DNA of 64,000 bases from Mycobacterium sp. E3251 (GCF_001666835.1 NZ_LZJF01000068.1:55350-119349), one strand, 5' to 3'; shown: positions 18,829 to 28,306, numbered from the stretch's first letter. The notes: generated by a model from the letters alone, not told the origin. Numbers and translations: made by a program.

Positions 18829-19260
18829 TCAGAGCTCCAGCAACACCGTGACCGGGCCGTCATTGACCAATTCGACCTGCATGTCGGCGCCGAACACCCC
18901 GGTCTGCACCTCGGCACCCAGCCGCCGCAAGGCCTCGGCGAACGAAGCGACCAGCGGTTCGGCGACCGTGCCCGGGGCGGCCGCATTCCAGGACGGTCGT
19001 CGGCCCTTGGCGGTGTCGGCGTACAGGGTGAACTGACTGACGACCAAGATCGGCGCGTTCACGTCGGCAGCCGAGCGTTCGTCGGTGAGAATGCGTAGAT
19101 ACCAAAGCTTTTCGGCGAGCCGCCGCGCCTTGTCGGGATCGTCGTCGTGCGTGACGCCGACGAAGGCCAGCAGGCCCTGACCGGCGGGCCGGATGGCGCC
19201 CACCACTTCGCCGCCGACCGACACCGTCGCCGAGGCGACCCGCTGCACCAAAACCCGCAT
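18829..19260 (-). CDS. dtd: D-aminoacyl-tRNA deacylase
   Basis: A 143-residue protein that hydrolyses D-aminoacyl-tRNA, protecting translation from D-amino acids. It contains the family motifs SQFTLYAD (nucleophile-side loop) and [11 protein letters not shown] (GPVT at the dimer cross-subunit site), and begins [13 protein letters not shown]. The start at 19260 is fixed by this conserved N-terminus although the frame is open further upstream. It is divergent from the thiamine-binding-type gene. The context matches Rv1897c. Confidence 0.96.
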   Translation of the reverse strand: MRVLVQRVASATVSVGGEVVGAIRPAGQGLLAFVGVTHDDDPDKARRLAEKLWYLRILTDERSAADVNAPILVVSQFTLYADTAKGRRPSWNAAAPGTVAEPLVASFAEALRRLGAEVQTGVFGADMQVELVNDGPVTVLLEL

Positions 19261-19300
19261 GGGCCTCGATGCTGCCAGGCCTGCTCGATACGCTTGTGGG

Positions 19301-19606
19301 GTGTCTGTGCTCGTCGCGTTCTCCGTCACGCCCATGGGAGTGGGGGAGGCGGTCGGCGAGATCGTCGCCGAAGCGGTTCGGGTGGTGCGCGATTCCGGCC
19401 TGCCCAACAAGACGGACTCGATGTTCACCGTGATCGAGGGCGAAAGCTGGGACGAAGTCATGGCGGTCGTGCAGCGAGCGGTCGAGGCGGTGGCCGCCCG
19501 CGCGCCGCGGGTCAGCACCGTGATCAAGGCGGACTGGCGGGCCGGTGTCAGCGACGCGATGACGCAGAAGGTCGCCTCCGTCGAGCGTTACCTCGAAGAG
19601 GGCTAG
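19301..19606 (+). CDS. MTH1187/YkoF-type thiamine-binding small protein (Rv1898-like)
   Basis: A 101-residue ferredoxin-like-fold protein starting at GTG 19301 ([18 protein letters not shown]). The order [17 protein letters not shown] and [10 protein letters not shown] matches the thiamine-binding MTH1187/YqgV family. Such proteins bind thiamine-like ligands or act as small cytoplasmic carriers. It is divergent from dtd across 40 bp. Confidence 0.85.
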   Translation: MSVLVAFSVTPMGVGEAVGEIVAEAVRVVRDSGLPNKTDSMFTVIEGESWDEVMAVVQRAVEAVAARAPRVSTVIKADWRAGVSDAMTQKVASVERYLEEG

Positions 19607-19691
19607 CCGCCCACGGCGTCGCGGAACGTGCGGCCGGCCGCGTCAAGTTCGAGCTTGGTCACGTCGGTCTCTCAGCCCTGCCAGTAGGCTC

Positions 19692-20978
19692 ATGGCGGTG
19701 AGCGCACGCGCGGGAATCGTCGTCACCGGAACCGAAGTTCTCACCGGGCGCGTCCAGGACGCGAACGGACCCTGGATCGCCGACCGCCTGCTGGAGCTGG
19801 GCGTCGAGCTGGCGCACATCACGATCTGTGGCGACCGCCCGGAAGACATCGAGGCGCAGCTGCGCTTCATGGCGGACCAGGGCATGGATCTGATCGTCAC
19901 CAGCGGTGGACTTGGGCCCACGGCCGACGACATGACCGTGGAGGTGGTGGCGCGGTTCTGCAATCGCGAGCTGGTGTTGGACGACGAGACCGAGCGCAAG
20001 ATCGCGAACATCCTCGAGAAGCTGATGGCGCGCTTCGAGGGCGTGGAGTTCGAGGCGGTACGCGCCGCCAACCGCAAGCAGGCGATGATTCCGGCGGGAT
20101 CGCAGGTGCTCGACCCGGTCGGCACCGCTCCCGGCGTGGTGGTGCCCGGCACCCCGACGGTCGTTGTGCTTCCAGGTCCGCCGCGCGAGCTGCAGCCGAT
20201 GTGGCACCGGGCCATCGAGACGCCCGCCGCCCAGCAGGCGATCGCCGGCCGAACGCTCTATCGGCAGGAGACCGTGCGAATGTTCGGGCTGCCCGAGTCG
20301 GGCCTGGCCGAGACGCTGCGCGACGCCGAGGCTTCGGTGCCCGGCTTCGAGTCACTCGAGATCACCACCTGCTTGCGGCGGGGTGAAGTCGAGATGGTCA
20401 CGCGCTACGAGCCGGACGCCGCCGCCAGTTACGCGAAGCTGATCCAACTGGTGCGTGACCGCCACGCACAGCAGCTGTTCTCCGAAGATGGTTCCACCGT
20501 GGACGATCTGGTCGGCCGGGCGCTGGCCGGTCGTCGGATCGCGACGGCCGAATCCTGCACCGCGGGCCTGGTGGCGGCGCGACTGACCGACCGGCCCGGG
20601 TCGTCGGAGTATGTGGCCGGCGGGGTGGTGGCCTATTCGAACGACGCGAAAGCAGATCTGCTGGGCGTTGATCCGGCGCTGATCGCGGCCCACGGCGCGG
20701 TGTCCGAGCCGGTGGCCGAGGCGATGGCGGCGGGGGCGCTACGCCGTTTCGGCGCCGACACCGCCGTCGCGATCACCGGGATCGCCGGTCCTGGCGGCGG
20801 CTCTCCCGAAAAGCCGGTTGGCACAGTCTGTTTCACGGTGGAGCTGTCGGACGGCCGGAGGGACACCCGCACGTTGCGGCTGCCCGGCAACCGCTCGGAC
20901 ATCCGGGAGCGCTCGACGACGGTGGCTATGCACCTGCTGCTGCGCCTGCTCGGCAGTCCCGGGTCGGTCGGCTCCTAA
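19692..20978 (+). CDS. cinA: CinA-like protein (nicotinamide nucleotide amidase / competence-damage type)
   Basis: A 428-residue two-domain protein. The N-terminal MoCF-like domain has [17 protein letters not shown] and [13 protein letters not shown]. The C-terminal deamidase domain carries [17 protein letters not shown] and [16 protein letters not shown]. The family hydrolyses ADP-ribose-type pyrophosphates and deamidates nicotinamide mononucleotide; mycobacterial CinA (Rv1901) has also been linked to tolerance of NAD-adduct drugs. The genes lppD and lipJ, which as I recall precede cinA in H37Rv, are absent here. Confidence 0.95.
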   Translation: MAVSARAGIVVTGTEVLTGRVQDANGPWIADRLLELGVELAHITICGDRPEDIEAQLRFMADQGMDLIVTSGGLGPTADDMTVEVVARFCNRELVLDDETERKIANILEKLMARFEGVEFEAVRAANRKQAMIPAGSQVLDPVGTAPGVVVPGTPTVVVLPGPPRELQPMWHRAIETPAAQQAIAGRTLYRQETVRMFGLPESGLAETLRDAEASVPGFESLEITTCLRRGEVEMVTRYEPDAAASYAKLIQLVRDRHAQQLFSEDGSTVDDLVGRALAGRRIATAESCTAGLVAARLTDRPGSSEYVAGGVVAYSNDAKADLLGVDPALIAAHGAVSEPVAEAMAAGALRRFGADTAVAITGIAGPGGGSPEKPVGTVCFTVELSDGRRDTRTLRLPGNRSDIRERSTTVAMHLLLRLLGSPGSVGS

Positions 20979-20982
20979 TTAC

Positions 20983-21040
20983 CGAGATTGCCGCCACGGT
21001 CGTGGCCGGCGTCCGGGACACGGCCATAGCGGCAATCTCG
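20983..21040. terminator. Long-stem inverted repeat between convergent cinA and nanT
   Basis: CGAGATTGCCGC (20983-20994) is repeated inverted as GCGGCAATCTCG (21029-21040), a perfect 12-bp stem. The 34-nt spacer itself contains complementary GGCC-rich segments. Its position between two convergent stop codons supports bidirectional termination. Confidence 0.65.
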
Positions 21041-21051
21041 ACGTGGCAAAC

Positions 21052-22314
21052 TCACGTCACTTCGGTCGGCAGGAAGGCGCTTTCGGCGGTGCCGAAACGA
21101 ATTCCGGTGGCGTCCTTGCCGATCAGCGTCAGGAACGCCACAGCGATCAGCACCGGCACGATGGTCGCCGCCAAGGCAAACGGATAGCCGTGCGACTCGG
21201 CCAGCCGTTCCTGGATGGGAAGGTTGAACGCGGCCAGCAGGTTTCCGAGCTGGTAGGTCACGCCGGGGTAGAGGCCGCGGATGGCGTCCGGTGACATCTC
21301 GGTCAGATGGGCGGGAATCACACCCCACGCGCCCTGCACGAACAGCTGCATGAGGAACGAGCCGAGGCACAGCATCGCCGCCGCGCGAGAGTAGGCGAAC
21401 AGCGGAACGATGGGCAGCGCCAACAGCGCGCAGAAGATGATCGTGTACCGGCGGCTGAATCGCTGCGAAAGCGTGCCGAAGAACAATCCGCCGATGATGG
21501 CGCCGAGGTTGTAGACGATGACGATCGACTTGACCGTCGCGCTGGACAGGGCGGCGCCGTGGTTGGCGGTCGACGTCAGGAAAGTCGGGTAGACGTCCTG
21601 AGTGCCGTGGCTCATCCAGTTGAAGGCCGTCATCAGCAGCACCAGGTAAATGAAGCGGCGGATGATGGCTGCGTCGCGCAGCACGTCGCGGATCCTGGTG
21701 CTGGTGAGCTTCATCTGATCCTGCGCGGCTTCCCACACCTCGGACTCCTCCACCCGATAGCGAATGATCAGGCTGACCAGTGCGGGGACGATGCTCAAGG
21801 CGAAGAGCCACCGCCACGACAACCCGAGCCAATTCATCACCACCAGCGAGGCGACGCTTGCCAACAGGTAACCGAACGCATAGCCCTCCTGCAGCAGCCC
21901 CGAGAAAAATCCGCGTCGCTCGACGGGAACCTTCTCCATCGCGAGCGCGGCGCCAAGGCCCCACTCGCCGCCCATCCCGATGCCGTACAGCAGGCGCAGG
22001 ATGACCAGCACAGTGAAGTTAGGGGCGAACGCGCACAGGAAGCCGACCACGGAGTAGAACATCACGTCGACCATCAGCGGCAGCCGCCGACCGACGCGGT
22101 CAGCCCACAGCCCGAACAGCAGCGCGCCGACCGGTCGCATGATCAGGGTGGCCGTGGTGACGAACGCGACCTCCGCCTTGCTGTGGTGGAAGGTCTTTGC
22201 GATGTCGGCGTAGACCAGCACGACGATGAAGTAGTCGAACGCGTCCATCGTCCAGCCCAACAACGCCGCGATGAATGAGTTCCGCTGATCGGCGGTCAAC
22301 CGTTGAGTTGTCAC
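21052..22314 (-). CDS. nanT: MFS transporter, NanT-like (Rv1902c)
   Basis: A 420-residue major facilitator with about 12 hydrophobic spans. The GTG at 22314 ([20 protein letters not shown]) is chosen because more upstream starts would run into the divergent gene at 22367. The MFS signature [15 protein letters not shown] lies between spans 2 and 3, and [20 protein letters not shown] is typical of the sialate/benzoate-type sugar-acid:proton symporters. The nanT name is inherited from H37Rv. No sialic-acid catabolic genes are nearby, so the real substrate is open. Confidence 0.88.
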   Translation of the reverse strand: MTTQRLTADQRNSFIAALLGWTMDAFDYFIVVLVYADIAKTFHHSKAEVAFVTTATLIMRPVGALLFGLWADRVGRRLPLMVDVMFYSVVGFLCAFAPNFTVLVILRLLYGIGMGGEWGLGAALAMEKVPVERRGFFSGLLQEGYAFGYLLASVASLVVMNWLGLSWRWLFALSIVPALVSLIIRYRVEESEVWEAAQDQMKLTSTRIRDVLRDAAIIRRFIYLVLLMTAFNWMSHGTQDVYPTFLTSTANHGAALSSATVKSIVIVYNLGAIIGGLFFGTLSQRFSRRYTIIFCALLALPIVPLFAYSRAAAMLCLGSFLMQLFVQGAWGVIPAHLTEMSPDAIRGLYPGVTYQLGNLLAAFNLPIQERLAESHGYPFALAATIVPVLIAVAFLTLIGKDATGIRFGTAESAFLPTEVT

Positions 22315-22366
22315 GTCAGCATCGTGCAGTACCGAGCGCGATGGCGCGAGAGTAAGTTGCGAATAC

Positions 22367-23431
22367 ATGCGCATCATCGACGCCGATGGACATGTCGCCG
22401 AGAACCCATCGTTGGCGACCGAAGCGATCAAGCGTTGGCCGCAGTACATCAAGCCCGCCGCCGATGGCAGCCGGCTGATGTTCGAAGGCCGCAGCTATCC
22501 GGTGGACGAAGGACCGGGTGCCGGCTGTCCGCCCCAACACGGCATCAGCAAGGCGCCCGACATCCATTGCCGATCGACCGAAGGCGTGCTGGGGGATGCG
22601 GATCGCGACCACATCGACACCATGGTGTTGTACCCCAGCCTGGGCCTGTGCGCCCCGACACTCGAGGACCCCGAGTTCGGGGCGGGGTTCTCGCGGCTCT
22701 ACAACCAGTGGATCGCGGATTATTGCGCCCCGTCGGGTGGACGGCTACGCGGCGTCGCGGTAACCCCGATCGAGCACGGCCAGGCGGCGATCGACGTCAT
22801 GACCGAAGCGAAAGAGCTTGGGCTGGTGGCGACTCTGGTTCCGCCGGCACTCAAGACGCGTAACCTCGACCACCCCGACCTGGACGCCTTTTACGCCGCC
22901 GCGGTCGACCTGGACATGCCGCTGGGCATTCATGGCGCCCCGGGCATCCACCTGCCGAAGATCGGCGTGGACCGCTTCACCAATTACATTCAGGTGCACT
23001 GCATCAGTTTCCCGTTCGACCAGATGACGGCCATGACGGCGCTGGTCTCCGGCGGCGTCTTCGAGCGCCACCCGCGGTTGCGGGTCGCCTTCCTCGAGGC
23101 GGGCGCGGGCTGGGTTCCGTTCTTCATAGATCGCCTGCATGAGCACTACGAGAAGCGGGGCGATTGGGTCGAACGTGGCTGGCAGCGCGATCCGCACGAG
23201 TACCTGTCCGCGGGCAACATCTGGGTGACGTGCGAGCCGGAGGAACCGATCCTGCCCGGAGTGATCGACGTGCTCGGGGCCGACTTCATCATGTTCGCCA
23301 GCGACTACCCGCACTGGGACGGTGAATGGCCGGAAAGCACCAAGCACCTGCGGACCCGCCCGGATATCAGCGAAGAGGCCCGCGAAAAGATCGGCGGGTT
23401 GAACGCGCAGCGCTTCTACAACTTGAATTGA
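22367..23431 (+). CDS. Amidohydrolase-2 family metal hydrolase/decarboxylase
   Basis: A 354-residue TIM-barrel protein of the ACMSD / amidohydrolase-2 family. The N-terminal metal pair lies in [20 protein letters not shown] supplies a barrel histidine, and the C-terminal catalytic Asp is in [10 protein letters not shown]. Family members hydrolyse or decarboxylate cyclic or aromatic carboxylates. It is divergent from nanT over 52 bp, raising the possibility that the transporter imports its substrate. No specific reaction can be assigned. Confidence 0.88.
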   Translation: MRIIDADGHVAENPSLATEAIKRWPQYIKPAADGSRLMFEGRSYPVDEGPGAGCPPQHGISKAPDIHCRSTEGVLGDADRDHIDTMVLYPSLGLCAPTLEDPEFGAGFSRLYNQWIADYCAPSGGRLRGVAVTPIEHGQAAIDVMTEAKELGLVATLVPPALKTRNLDHPDLDAFYAAAVDLDMPLGIHGAPGIHLPKIGVDRFTNYIQVHCISFPFDQMTAMTALVSGGVFERHPRLRVAFLEAGAGWVPFFIDRLHEHYEKRGDWVERGWQRDPHEYLSAGNIWVTCEPEEPILPGVIDVLGADFIMFASDYPHWDGEWPESTKHLRTRPDISEEAREKIGGLNAQRFYNLN

Positions 23432-23509
23432 GCGGCTGCGCAATCCTCGTGACAGACGACCCGATATTCTCGTGAGCAACCTGAAATTTTGGGGAGGCGG
23501 CCATCCGAC

Positions 23510-23749
23510 ATGACTGATAAATGGTTCTCCGATATCAGCGCGCCGGGGCAGCTGACCCTCGCGGATCTGTGCGACCAGATCGAGCAGAAGATCCACCTCA
23601 ACGCGGACAACCAGAAACCCCCGCAGGAGTTCGCCGACTGGCAGGCGTGCGTGGCAGATCGCGACGCCACCATCTACAAACTGAGCGCTGCCGTCGTCAA
23701 CCTGTGCCAGATGGTGAAGTACCTGTCGTCTCAGCGCGACGACGCTTAA
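23510..23749 (+). CDS. Small hypothetical protein, 79 residues
   Basis: This frame starts at ATG 23510 behind GGGGAGG and reads MTDKWFSDISAPGQLTLADL. Codon use is normal for the window and the composition is soluble, with two cysteines (LCDQIEQ, QACVAD) and a helical C-terminus (KLSAAVVNLCQMVKYLSSQR). I do not recognise the family. It lies 78 bp after the amidohydrolase gene. Confidence 0.6.
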   Translation: MTDKWFSDISAPGQLTLADLCDQIEQKIHLNADNQKPPQEFADWQACVADRDATIYKLSAAVVNLCQMVKYLSSQRDDA

Positions 23750-23815
23750 CGAGCAGTATCAGCAGTCAACTCGACAGGCTGCGCTTCGCGCACGTCTGGT
23801 GAGAGGATCTTGGGC

Positions 23816-24208
23816 ATGGGCCCTTTCCTGATTCGCGCCGCACTGACCGGTTTCGCGCTATGGCTGGTCACGAAGTTCGTCCACGGGATCACGTTCGTCG
23901 GCGGCGACACGAAGCTGGAGCGGGTCGGCATCATCTTCATCGTCGCCATCATTTTCGGTCTGGTCAACGCGTTCATCAAACCGGTCGTCCAGCTGTTGTC
24001 GATCCCGCTGTACATCCTGACCCTGGGCTTGTTCCATGTCGTGGTCAACGCGCTGATGTTGTGGATCACCGCGTGGATCACCGAGCACACCACACACTGG
24101 GGTTTGCAGATCGATCATTTCTGGTGGACGGCGATCTGGGCCGCGATCGTGTTGTCCATCGTGAGCTGGGTGCTGTCGCTGATCATTCGGGACGTCAGCC
24201 GGCGCTAG
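23816..24208 (+). CDS. Holin superfamily IV-type membrane protein (Rv1903-like)
   Basis: A 130-residue protein with four hydrophobic spans: FLIRAALTGFALWLVTKFV, IIFIVAIIFGLVNAFIKPVV, LSIPLYILTLGLFHVVVNAL and WWTAIWAAIVLSIVSWVLSL. The VNAFIKPVVQLLSIPLYILTLG signature is typical of the mycobacterial four-span phage-holin-like family. ATG 23816 follows AGAGGA. It has no lysis partner here and is chromosomal, so a holin function is doubtful. The stop overlaps the stop of the convergent crotonase (shared CTAG). Confidence 0.8.
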   Translation: MGPFLIRAALTGFALWLVTKFVHGITFVGGDTKLERVGIIFIVAIIFGLVNAFIKPVVQLLSIPLYILTLGLFHVVVNALMLWITAWITEHTTHWGLQIDHFWWTAIWAAIVLSIVSWVLSLIIRDVSRR

Positions 24209-24987
24209 CGGCCCTGCCATCGCGGCGGACGCTTCTCGGCGAATGCCCGCGGGCCTTCCTTGGCGTCCTGTGTCTCGAAAATGCGGTCGCTGTGCCGGGT
24301 TTCGTTGTCGTACGCCGACGCGAGGTCGAGCGCCAGACCCTCGACGGCCGACTGCTTCGTCGCGGACACCGCGAGCGGCGCGTTCGCCGCGATGCGTTCG
24401 GCGTAGTCGTACGCGGTATCCATCAGGCGTCCGGGCGGGACGACGCGGTTGATCAGCCCCATCGCCAGCGCCCGCTCCGCGTCTACCATGTCGGCGGTCA
24501 GCAGCAACTCCATCGCCAGCGGATAGGGCATCTGACGCGGCAGCCGCACGGTGCTGCCGCCACCGGCGAAAAGGCCGCGCTTGGGTTCCATCACCGCGAA
24601 TCGCGCGGCGGGCACGGCGACCCGGATGTCGGTTGAGCTCAACATCTCGAAGCCGCCCGCGACGCAGGTGCCGTTGACCGCGGCGATGATCGGCTTGTAG
24701 ACGGGGAAGCGGTGCAGTACGGCGTGGATGGCGTCGTCCTTGTTCCACCCCTCGGACTGCGGCAGATCGCCGGTGAGCTCGGGAATGAACTTCTTCAGGT
24801 CGGCACCGGTGCAAAAGTCTTGTGCGACACCGGTGATCACCGCCACCCAGGCGCCGCCGTCATCGCGGAACGCCGCCCACGCGTGGGCCAGGTCGCGGAA
24901 GTGTTCCATGTCCAGCGAGTTGCGGGTCTCGGGACGGTTGATCGTGATGGTGGCGATGTGGGCGTCCAGCGTGTAGTCAATGCTCAC
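24205..24987 (-). CDS. Enoyl-CoA hydratase/isomerase (crotonase family)
   Basis: A 260-residue crotonase. The GTG start at 24987 overlaps the stop of the upstream aao gene by 4 nt, indicating translational coupling. Oxyanion-hole segments are DFCTGADLKKF and NGTCVAGGFEM; EPKRGLFAGGGSTVRLPRQM is the usual active-site helix region. The position equivalent to the catalytic Glu appears as Ala/Gly in GLFAGGGS, so it may not be a simple hydratase. It acts on a CoA thioester; the pathway is unknown. Confidence 0.88.
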   Translation of the reverse strand: MSIDYTLDAHIATITINRPETRNSLDMEHFRDLAHAWAAFRDDGGAWVAVITGVAQDFCTGADLKKFIPELTGDLPQSEGWNKDDAIHAVLHRFPVYKPIIAAVNGTCVAGGFEMLSSTDIRVAVPAARFAVMEPKRGLFAGGGSTVRLPRQMPYPLAMELLLTADMVDAERALAMGLINRVVPPGRLMDTAYDYAERIAANAPLAVSATKQSAVEGLALDLASAYDNETRHSDRIFETQDAKEGPRAFAEKRPPRWQGR

Positions 24988-25955
24988 CGCGCCTCCCGCT
25001 GAGCGGCCAGACGGACCACGTCGCGCGCGCAACCCCACGACAGGGTCACGCCGTTGCCGCCGTGGCCGTAGTTGTGGATGCACCGGCCCCGTCCCAGCGG
25101 CTCGGCCTGTACCCGCACCGAGGGGCGGTCGGGACGCAGCCCGGTGATGACCTCTATCACCTCGGCTTCGGCGAGCCGTGGCTCGATCTGGCGGCAGCGG
25201 TGCAAGATTCGGTCGGTCACGTCGGGATCCGGGGTGGTGTCCCAGCGCCCGGGGATGCTGATGCCGCCACACACGACGCGCTGTGGGTGGGGGAAGTAGC
25301 AGGTCCATTCCGGCCCGCCGTTGATTTCCAGAAACAGTTGCCGCAGACCGGGGTTGGTGAGCACGACGTGCTGGCCGAACAGCGGGCGCAGCGTTTCGTC
25401 GCCGGTCAGGGATCCCGCGGCCAGACCGGCGCAGTTGACCACGATCGGCGCGGCATCGGCGACCTCGGCCAGTGATCGCACCGGTCGCTCCTCGATTGCG
25501 CAGCCGGCCGCGGCAAGCCGCCGGGTGAGGTAGTCGAGATAGTGCGGCATATCGATCATCGGCAACGTGGCGCGAAAGCCGTTGCCGAAGCCGCCCGGAA
25601 GGTCGGCGGGGTCGGCGGGGCGCAGGTCGGGGATCAACGCCGCGGCGGACGACATCGCCTCGGCCGCAGTCAGTTCACCGACCGCCATCGCCGGCGACAG
25701 TTGAACGCCGGAGTCGGCGTCGTCCGCGAGTTCGCGGAAGACCCGCAGGGAGTGCTCGGTCCAATCCAACGTGCCGCTTGCGCGCTCCGCCGGCCGCGGC
25801 GGCAGCCATACCGCGCCCGCCACCTTAGAGGTCGTGTGCTGTGGCGTGCCGGCCGTCCAGACCCGCACCGACAAGCCGGCCTCGGCCAGGCACACGGCCG
25901 ACGTCAGACCGCTGACACCGGCGCCGACGACGACAACTTGTTGCGCACTGGCCAC
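24984..25955 (-). CDS. aao: D-amino-acid oxidase
   Basis: A 323-residue flavoprotein. The FAD motif VVVVGAGVSGLTSAVCLAEAG lies at the N-terminus. KVAGAVWLPP, IVVNCAGLAAGSL and the C-terminal NYGHGGNGVTLSWG are characteristic of D-amino-acid oxidase. It deaminates D-amino acids to 2-oxo acids with H2O2. The GTG start at 25955 is used. It is coupled to the crotonase downstream and lies 16 bp after the Rv1906c-like gene on the same strand. The order matches Rv1905c-Rv1906c. Confidence 0.93.
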   Translation of the reverse strand: MASAQQVVVVGAGVSGLTSAVCLAEAGLSVRVWTAGTPQHTTSKVAGAVWLPPRPAERASGTLDWTEHSLRVFRELADDADSGVQLSPAMAVGELTAAEAMSSAAALIPDLRPADPADLPGGFGNGFRATLPMIDMPHYLDYLTRRLAAAGCAIEERPVRSLAEVADAAPIVVNCAGLAAGSLTGDETLRPLFGQHVVLTNPGLRQLFLEINGGPEWTCYFPHPQRVVCGGISIPGRWDTTPDPDVTDRILHRCRQIEPRLAEAEVIEVITGLRPDRPSVRVQAEPLGRGRCIHNYGHGGNGVTLSWGCARDVVRLAAQREAR

Positions 25956-25971
25956 GGCCCGTCAGGAACCG

Positions 25972-26523
25972 TCAGTTGTGCGGGGCGGGCGGCGGAGGCT
26001 GTTGTCCGCCCTGGCCGCCACCGAGCAGGCCGTTGAGAAGGCCGAGCGTGCTCTGCACACCGGCCGGCGGTGTAGTCGGCGGCGGCGTTGCGTCCGGAGT
26101 CAGCTGCCACGGTTGGCAACCCGAGGTCTTGAACGCCTTGTCGGTCGGGTCGATCTGCACCACCTGAGGCTTTTTGCTCATCGAATTGTCGATGATGTTG
26201 CCGTCCGGATTGCCCATCCGCTTCCAGTAGCAGGTGCCGTTGTCGGCGGGGCCCCCGGAGCTGTAAATGCCCGGCACGATGTCGGACCCGACGTTGTAGA
26301 TGCCGTCCTTATCGATGCTCGACTTCGGTCCCGGTGCCGGTGAGGCGGCCGGCGAGGCGGCGGGAGAGGGTGCCGGTGAGGCCGACGACGGCGGCGGTCC
26401 AGGTGCGGGTCCCCTCGGGTCCGGGTCGGCCGCCGCGACGCCCACCGACACCGCCCAGCCCGCAATCATCAGTGCCGCGAGCGCCAACCGCCCCGCGCTC
26501 GGTACACCAGCCTCAATCCCCAT
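25972..26523 (-). CDS. Secreted Pro/Ala-rich protein, Rv1906c-like
   Basis: A 183-residue exported protein. The signal peptide spans about residues 1-32 (LALAALMIAGWAVSVGVAAA). It is followed by a low-complexity PAPSPAASPAASPAP linker, then a conserved globular domain (DGIYNVGSDIVPGIYSSGG, DNGTCYWKRMGN, VVQIDPTDKAFKTSGCQPW) with two cysteines and a Pro/Gly tail. The globular part matches Rv1906c. The YxVGxDIxPGxY pattern is known from other actinobacterial secreted domains of unknown function. Confidence 0.83.
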   Translation of the reverse strand: MGIEAGVPSAGRLALAALMIAGWAVSVGVAAADPDPRGPAPGPPPSSASPAPSPAASPAASPAPGPKSSIDKDGIYNVGSDIVPGIYSSGGPADNGTCYWKRMGNPDGNIIDNSMSKKPQVVQIDPTDKAFKTSGCQPWQLTPDATPPPTTPPAGVQSTLGLLNGLLGGGQGGQQPPPPAPHN

Positions 26524-26628
26524 AGCACGTCAGCGTACCGGGCTGAGCAGCCGAATTCACGCAAAGCGGCATCCGCCGGCCGGCGCCCCCGGACGCGTAA
26601 CCCATGGTCACGGCGCCGTACGAACCCC

Positions 26629-27123
26629 TTAGGGGAGCCGCCGCACGCGGCCGGCGTAGCCGAGCGCGTGCTCGTACGTATCCAGGTTGTCCCGAGAAAT
26701 CTTCGCGTGCACCGGGCGTTCGAGGAAGAACCGCAGCAGCGGGTTGTAGGCGTGATAGGTCTCGTGGAAGGTCAGCACCGTCGTGCCGTCGGGCTGCTCC
26801 TCGAGCCGGTGATAACCCTCGGCCCGGGACCACAGCGGCGCGCCCACGGCCACGTAGCGTGACAGTTTGTTGGTTTCCGCCTCTGTGACGGTCTCCCACG
26901 ACCGCGCCCGGCCTCCAGACAGCAGGTACTTGGGCACCGGGTAGACGCAGGTGCGGACCAGGCCCTCGCCGGCCTCGTTGCCCTCGTTGAGGATTTCCAT
27001 GCTGCCGGTGGGCCATGTGAGGACTCGGGGCCGCGGCGCGTTGGGCGGCGCGGGCGGATGCAGCACCCGCCACACCTTCGCCGGCGGTGCGTCGACGTGA
27101 AATCGCACGGTGTAGGACTGCAT
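26629..27123 (-). CDS. SRPBCC / polyketide-cyclase-like protein
   Basis: A 164-residue START/Bet v1-like fold protein (YTVRFHVDAPPAKVWRVLHP at the start, the usual VWxxL entry helix). Its ATG overlaps the stop of the nitroreductase by 4 nt (ATGA), so the two are translationally coupled. SRPBCC proteins bind hydrophobic ligands or cyclise/hydrolyse them. It is the last gene of a three-gene minus-strand operon with carboxymuconolactone-decarboxylase-like and nitroreductase genes. Confidence 0.78.
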   Translation of the reverse strand: MQSYTVRFHVDAPPAKVWRVLHPPAPPNAPRPRVLTWPTGSMEILNEGNEAGEGLVRTCVYPVPKYLLSGGRARSWETVTEAETNKLSRYVAVGAPLWSRAEGYHRLEEQPDGTTVLTFHETYHAYNPLLRFFLERPVHAKISRDNLDTYEHALGYAGRVRRLP

Positions 27124-27752
27124 CAGCCGGCTCCCCAGCTATCCCAGAACGTCACGGTTTCCGCGGGCGGGCGCGTGGCCGGACGGAAGTCGGTACCGAT
27201 CGTGTAGGCCACCGGGAAAAGGGCGGCCTGCGTCACCGTGTCCGGGATACCGAGCAATTCGGCCACTTCCCGTTCCTTGGCCAGATGCATCGTCGTCCAT
27301 ACCGATCCCAGCCCCCGCGACCGCAGGGCGAGCAGGAAACTCCAGCCGGCCGGGATGATCGACGCCCACGCCGACGCGGCGGTCAGCAGAGTGGAGTTGT
27401 CGATGCGGTTCGCCAGGCACGGGATCACGTGCACGGGGACGCTGCCCAGCGTGTCGGTCAGGGCCAGCGCGCCGGCGTACACGCGCCGGGTCTGCGGGTC
27501 GGACGCCTGTTTGGTCGCGTACGCAAGGTACTCGGCGCCGATGCTGCGATAGATCTCGCCGATCGCGGCGCGCTTGTCGGCGTCGGTGATCACCAGCCAG
27601 CGCCAGTCCTGCGCATTGCTCGCCGTGGGCGCCTGCATCGCCAGCCGGATGCACTCGAGGATCACCTCGCGGCCGACCGGCCGGTCCAAGTCGAGGCGCT
27701 TACGCACCGACCGCGTCGTCGTCAGCAATTCGTCGACGGTCGCCAGGTCCAT
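27123..27752 (-). CDS. Nitroreductase-family FMN oxidoreductase
   Basis: The 209 residues from ATG 27752 are preceded by AAGGAG at 6 nt. The nitroreductase fold shows in TTRSVRKRLDLDRPV (FMN phosphate-binding Arg/Ser), IRLAMQAPTASNAQDWRWLV, and GSVWTTMHLAKEREVAELLG followed by an FPVAYTIG stretch. It probably reduces nitro, quinone or enone groups with NAD(P)H. It is coupled to the following SRPBCC gene and 11 bp behind the decarboxylase-like gene. Confidence 0.87.
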   Translation of the reverse strand: MDLATVDELLTTTRSVRKRLDLDRPVGREVILECIRLAMQAPTASNAQDWRWLVITDADKRAAIGEIYRSIGAEYLAYATKQASDPQTRRVYAGALALTDTLGSVPVHVIPCLANRIDNSTLLTAASAWASIIPAGWSFLLALRSRGLGSVWTTMHLAKEREVAELLGIPDTVTQAALFPVAYTIGTDFRPATRPPAETVTFWDSWGAG

Positions 27753-27763
27753 TCGGCTCCTTA

Positions 27764-28246
27764 CTACAGATCGATTGCGCAAGACTGATCGACGCCGAGC
27801 ACGGTCAACGAGCGGCCCAGGCCCAGAAATACCGCGACGCACAGGGTGAGATCCAGGATCTCGGGGTCGGAGAACGACTCGCGCAGCCGCGCGAAGAAGG
27901 CGTCGTCCAGCGAGCCATGATCGGTGGCGAAGCGCTCGGCGTACTCAATGGCAAGCCGTTGGCGGGGCGTGTAGCCGGGGTAGCTGGCGTACGCCGCGAC
28001 GTTGTCGTAAAGCTCCGGCGTGACCCCGGCGTCCAGCACCGACTGGGCCCGAAAGTCCGAACAGGCGACGCAGTCGTTGATCTGGGCGATGCGCATCCTG
28101 GCCAGCTCGCGCTCGTCGGCCGGCAGAACGCTCTGCTGGTAGGCGCCGCGGATCATCCGCTCCACCATGTCGCCGAGTTGCGGCCGCAGCGTCCAGATCA
28201 TGGCGGCTTCGCCGCCGGGGCCATCCGGCACGTTGAGACGGGCCAT
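27764..28246 (-). CDS. Carboxymuconolactone decarboxylase-like (AhpD-fold) protein
   Basis: A 160-residue all-helical CMD/AhpD-family protein. The redox-type motif NDCVACSDFR (CxxC) is followed by HxxxA-like spacing (DAGVTPELYDNVAAY). The CxxC indicates an AhpD-like thiol reductant rather than a true lactone decarboxylase, which usually lacks it. It is the first gene of a three-gene operon and divergent from the paralogue-A/CoA-ligase genes across a region containing an inverted repeat. Confidence 0.85.
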   Translation of the reverse strand: MARLNVPDGPGGEAAMIWTLRPQLGDMVERMIRGAYQQSVLPADERELARMRIAQINDCVACSDFRAQSVLDAGVTPELYDNVAAYASYPGYTPRQRLAIEYAERFATDHGSLDDAFFARLRESFSDPEILDLTLCVAVFLGLGRSLTVLGVDQSCAIDL

Positions 28247-28277
28247 CGGCGACTCCTGCCCGGTGAGTTAATTACTG

Positions 28278-28306
28278 AGTCGAGCAAACCAGTTCGCAAC
28301 TCGACT
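28278..28306. promoter_or_regulatory. Inverted repeat in the divergent promoter of the catabolic block
   Basis: AGTCGAG (28278-28284) and CTCGACT (28300-28306) are perfect inverted arms 15 bp apart, between starts at 28246 (minus) and 28367 (plus). A further AACGCGTT core (28339-28346), which fits only the inner part of the KstR consensus, lies 21 bp upstream of the plus-strand start. Confidence 0.4.

Noticed and set aside
17094..18851. 585-codon plus-strand frame across the alcohol dehydrogenase and methyltransferase
   Set aside because: It runs out of frame through one well-supported gene and antisense to another; its Arg-rich composition is that of a shadow frame.
23816..24208. Prophage origin for the holin-like gene
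   Set aside because: The four-span family is a common chromosomal mycobacterial protein, with no endolysin, integrase or other phage genes around it.
25972..26628. katG or furA remnant near the Rv1906c-like gene
   Set aside because: No peroxidase or Fur motif was visible in the gene-free parts of this interval.
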